Below are positions 61,468-64,000 of a DNA stretch of 64,000 nucleotides, piece by piece. Within the stretch, counting starts at the first letter, position 1. Every line of letters begins with the position of its first letter. Origin of the DNA: an uncultured Alphaproteobacteria bacterium (lineage in GTDB: Bacteria; Pseudomonadota; Alphaproteobacteria; HIMB59; GCA-002718135); assembly GCA_902621725.1 (NCBI GenBank), contig CACNND010000003.1:1-64000 (forward strand), written 5' to 3'. Under the pieces are notes generated by a model. That model had not been told where the DNA came from. It was given only the letters and a program-made list of their open reading frames with translations, and searched no databases. The translations under genes were made by a program, and so were the position numbers.

Positions 61468-64000
61468 TGTCTTCATATTCTTGTATTCTAGAAACTGAAA
61501 CAATTCTATCACTTTCTGGTATCTTAAAAATACTTACACCTTTTGTTGACCTTCCAGCTATTCTTATTTGATTTACATTTACTCTAATTATTTGACCTTT
61601 ATCACTTACAAGAATGATCTCGTCATTATTTTTAACGACAAAACAATCAACAACCTCACCATTTTTTTCAGATGTTAATATTCCTGTAATTCCTTTCCCT
61701 CCTCTATTTGAAATTCTATACTCATAAGCAGATGATCGTTTACCAAAACCTTTTGATGTTATAGCCAGAAGAAATTCTTCGTTTTTGTTTAATTCCTCGA
61801 AACCATTTTTAAGAGAAGATGTTTCTTTTCTGCTTTCGGAAGCTGCTTTTAAGTATTCTTGTCGTATACTCATATCAATCAATGAATGTTTTAAAATTGC
61901 TAGAGAAATAATTGCATTACCCTTGTCTAATTTTATACCTCTCACTCCAGATGAGTTTAAACCAGAAAATAGTCTAAGTTTTTCAACTGGAAAACGTAAA
62001 CATTTACCATTTGATGAAGAAAGTAGAATATCATCATTTACAGTGCAAAGTTTAACACCAATTAATTCATCTTTTTCATCAAGTTTAATTGATAACTTAC
62101 CTGAGTCACGTAATTCTCTTTTCCCACTTTTAGCAACATCAATTAATTTATTTTTTCTTACCATCCCATTTTTTGTTGCAAAAATAACAAAGAACTTATC
62201 CCATTGATTTTCATCCTGAGGTAATGGAAGGAAAGTAGAGATTTTTTCAGATGATTTGAACGGTAGTAAATTTACTATTGGCTTTCCCCTAGCCTTTAAG
62301 CTGGCTTCAGGAACATCGTGGGATTTGAGTGAATAGACTTTGCCTAATGATGAAAAGACTAAAAGTTTAGTATGAGTATCTGCAAAATGAATTTCTTTTA
62401 CAAAATCTTCTTCTCTTGTTGACATACCAGTTTTACCTTTACCTCCTCTATTTTGAGAACGATAATTAGATAATAATGATCTTTTTATGTATCCATTATT
62501 AGAAATAGTTAAAACTATATCTTCTTGTTGAATATACCTTAAATCATCTACTTGCTCATATTCTTGATCAATAATTTCACTGCGTCTTTCAGTTGCAAAT
62601 TCTTTTTTTATTTCAGTTAATTCATTTTCTATTTCTTTTAATAGAATATCCCTTGAATTAAGTATAGATAAGTAATTTTTAATCTCTAAAATTAAACTTT
62701 CTAAATCTTTTTGTATATCTTCTCTTTCTAAAGCGGTCAATTTTTGTAGTCTTAATTCTAAAATAGCTTTAGCCTGTGCATCAGAAAAATTGAAAATGTT
62801 GTTTTTTAACTCTACAGTATTATCCTCAACTAATTTAATAAAATTAAGATTTTGTTTAGATACTTTCCAATTTTTTTTAATTAATTTTTCCTTTGCTTCT
62901 TTTGTGTCTTTTGAACTTTTTATTAATTCTATAATTTCATCAATATGCTCATTTGTAACAACCAATCCTACTAAAATATGAGCTTTATCTCTAGCTCTGT
63001 TCAAGTCGTATATAGTTCTTTTAGTAATTACTTCTTCTCTAAATTCTAAAAATGAAGATAAAATTTCTTTCAAATTCATTTGCTCAGGCTTACCCTTGTT
63101 TAAAGCAAGCATATTAGAATTAAATGTTGTTTGGATAAGTGTATGTTTATATAATTGGTTTAGTATAATATTAGAATCTACATCTTTTTTTAACTCAATT
63201 ACTACTCGAACTCCATTTCTATCTGACTCATCTCTTAAATCTGATATACCTTCTACAATTCCATTTTTTACAATTTCTGCAATTCTTTCTAGTAATTTTG
63301 ATTTATTAACTTGGTAAGGTATTTCATGAAGAATTATTGCCTCTCTATCTTTCTTAAAATTTTCAATACTAGTCTTTGATCTTACTACAGAGCCACCTTT
63401 ACCAGTTTCAAAAGTCTCAGAAATACCTTTTTTACCAATTATCTGACCACCTGTTGGAAAATCTGGACCAAAAATATATTTTTGAAGATCTGATACAGTG
63501 CAATTAGGATTTTTAATAAGATACAATGATGCATCAATAACTTCTCCTAAATTATGTGGAGCAATATTAGTTGCCATCCCAACAGCGATACCTGATGCTC
63601 CATTTACTAGAAGGTTAGGAAATTGTGATGGTAAAACTGAGGGTTCTTTAGTTGTGTCATCATAATTAGACTGAAAAGTAACAGTATTTTTATCAATATC
63701 TTCAACAAGCTTTTCAGATACCTTAGCGAGTCGTGCCTCGGTGTATCTCATTGCTGCAGGAGGATCTCCATCTAAAGATCCAAAATTACCTTGACCGTCA
63801 ACTAACTCTAATCTCATAGAAAAATCTTGTGCCATTCTAACCATAGAATTGTAAATAGCTGAATCTCCGTGAGGATGATATTTACCCATTACATCCCCAA
63901 CTATTCTTGCAGATTTTTTATATGGTTTGTTAAAATTGTACCCTGACTCACTCATAGAGTACAATATTCTTCTATGAACTGGCTTTAATCCATCTCTACA
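61460..64000 (-). CDS. gyrA: DNA gyrase subunit A (5' end beyond window)
   Basis: [20 protein letters not shown] continues past the window edge; [46 protein letters not shown], repeated GyrA C-terminal blades. Confidence 0.98.
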   Translation of the reverse strand, partial: CRDGLKPVHRRILYSMSESGYNFNKPYKKSARIVGDVMGKYHPHGDSAIYNSMVRMAQDFSMRLELVDGQGNFGSLDGDPPAAMRYTEARLAKVSEKLVEDIDKNTVTFQSNYDDTTKEPSVLPSQFPNLLVNGASGIAVGMATNIAPHNLGEVIDASLYLIKNPNCTVSDLQKYIFGPDFPTGGQIIGKKGISETFETGKGGSVVRSKTSIENFKKDREAIILHEIPYQVNKSKLLERIAEIVKNGIVEGISDLRDESDRNGVRVVIELKKDVDSNIILNQLYKHTLIQTTFNSNMLALNKGKPEQMNLKEILSSFLEFREEVITKRTIYDLNRARDKAHILVGLVVTNEHIDEIIELIKSSKDTKEAKEKLIKKNWKVSKQNLNFIKLVEDNTVELKNNIFNFSDAQAKAILELRLQKLTALEREDIQKDLESLILEIKNYLSILNSRDILLKEIENELTEIKKEFATERRSEIIDQEYEQVDDLRYIQQEDIVLTISNNGYIKRSLLSNYRSQNRGGKGKTGMSTREEDFVKEIHFADTHTKLLVFSSLGKVYSLKSHDVPEASLKARGKPIVNLLPFKSSEKISTFLPLPQDENQWDKFFVIFATKNGMVRKNKLIDVAKSGKRELRDSGKLSIKLDEKDELIGVKLCTVNDDILLSSSNGKCLRFPVEKLRLFSGLNSSGVRGIKLDKGNAIISLAILKHSLIDMSIRQEYLKAASESRKETSSLKNGFEELNKNEEFLLAITSKGFGKRSSAYEYRISNRGGKGITGILTSEKNGEVVDCFVVKNNDEIILVSDKGQIIRVNVNQIRIAGRSTKGVSIFKIPESDRIVSVSRIQEYEDNE

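Noticed and set aside
61468-61512. N-terminal [15 protein letters not shown] extension of CoaD
   Set aside because: CoaD proteins begin near the [10 protein letters not shown] motif; the extension overlaps the gyrA 3' end.
61785-63317. Plus-strand ORFs within gyrA (61785..62207, 62790..62981, 63096..63317)
   Set aside because: Antisense to gyrA, whose frame is unambiguous.

Overview
AT-rich, tightly packed chromosomal window from what looks like a streamlined marine alphaproteobacterium (HIMB59/AEGEAN-169- or SAR11-like; lineage is inferred from style and gene content only). Contents in order: urease operon (ureDABCE), a YczE-like membrane protein, a DDAH-like amidinohydrolase abutting tRNA-Arg(CCT), a sugar ABC importer plus FGGY kinase, an aldo/keto reductase, an ATP-grasp/alpha-E/transglutaminase operon, phosphatidylcholine synthase, a NUDIX hydrolase, an FeS-BCP-type photolyase relative, an 870-aa multidomain protein (cNMP-binding/acyltransferase/SGNH), a possible D-apiose/apionate operon with a frameshifted lactonase, several DMT exporters and 2OG dioxygenases, SelO, and a housekeeping block (metG, holB, tmk, dac, rlpA, mltB, mfd, sdhE, recG, coaD, gyrA) with tRNA-Ser and tRNA-Lys. 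The strongest non-coding signal is two tandem copies of a structure matching the glnA-type glutamine riboswitch aptamer (minus strand, 16644-16694 and 16710-16761). They lie upstream of the ATP-grasp/alpha-E/transglutaminase operon, which is the accessory set of the Anbu protease operon, here without Anbu. No CRISPR array, IS element or prophage was seen. All family calls were made by reading the sequence; no database search was run.
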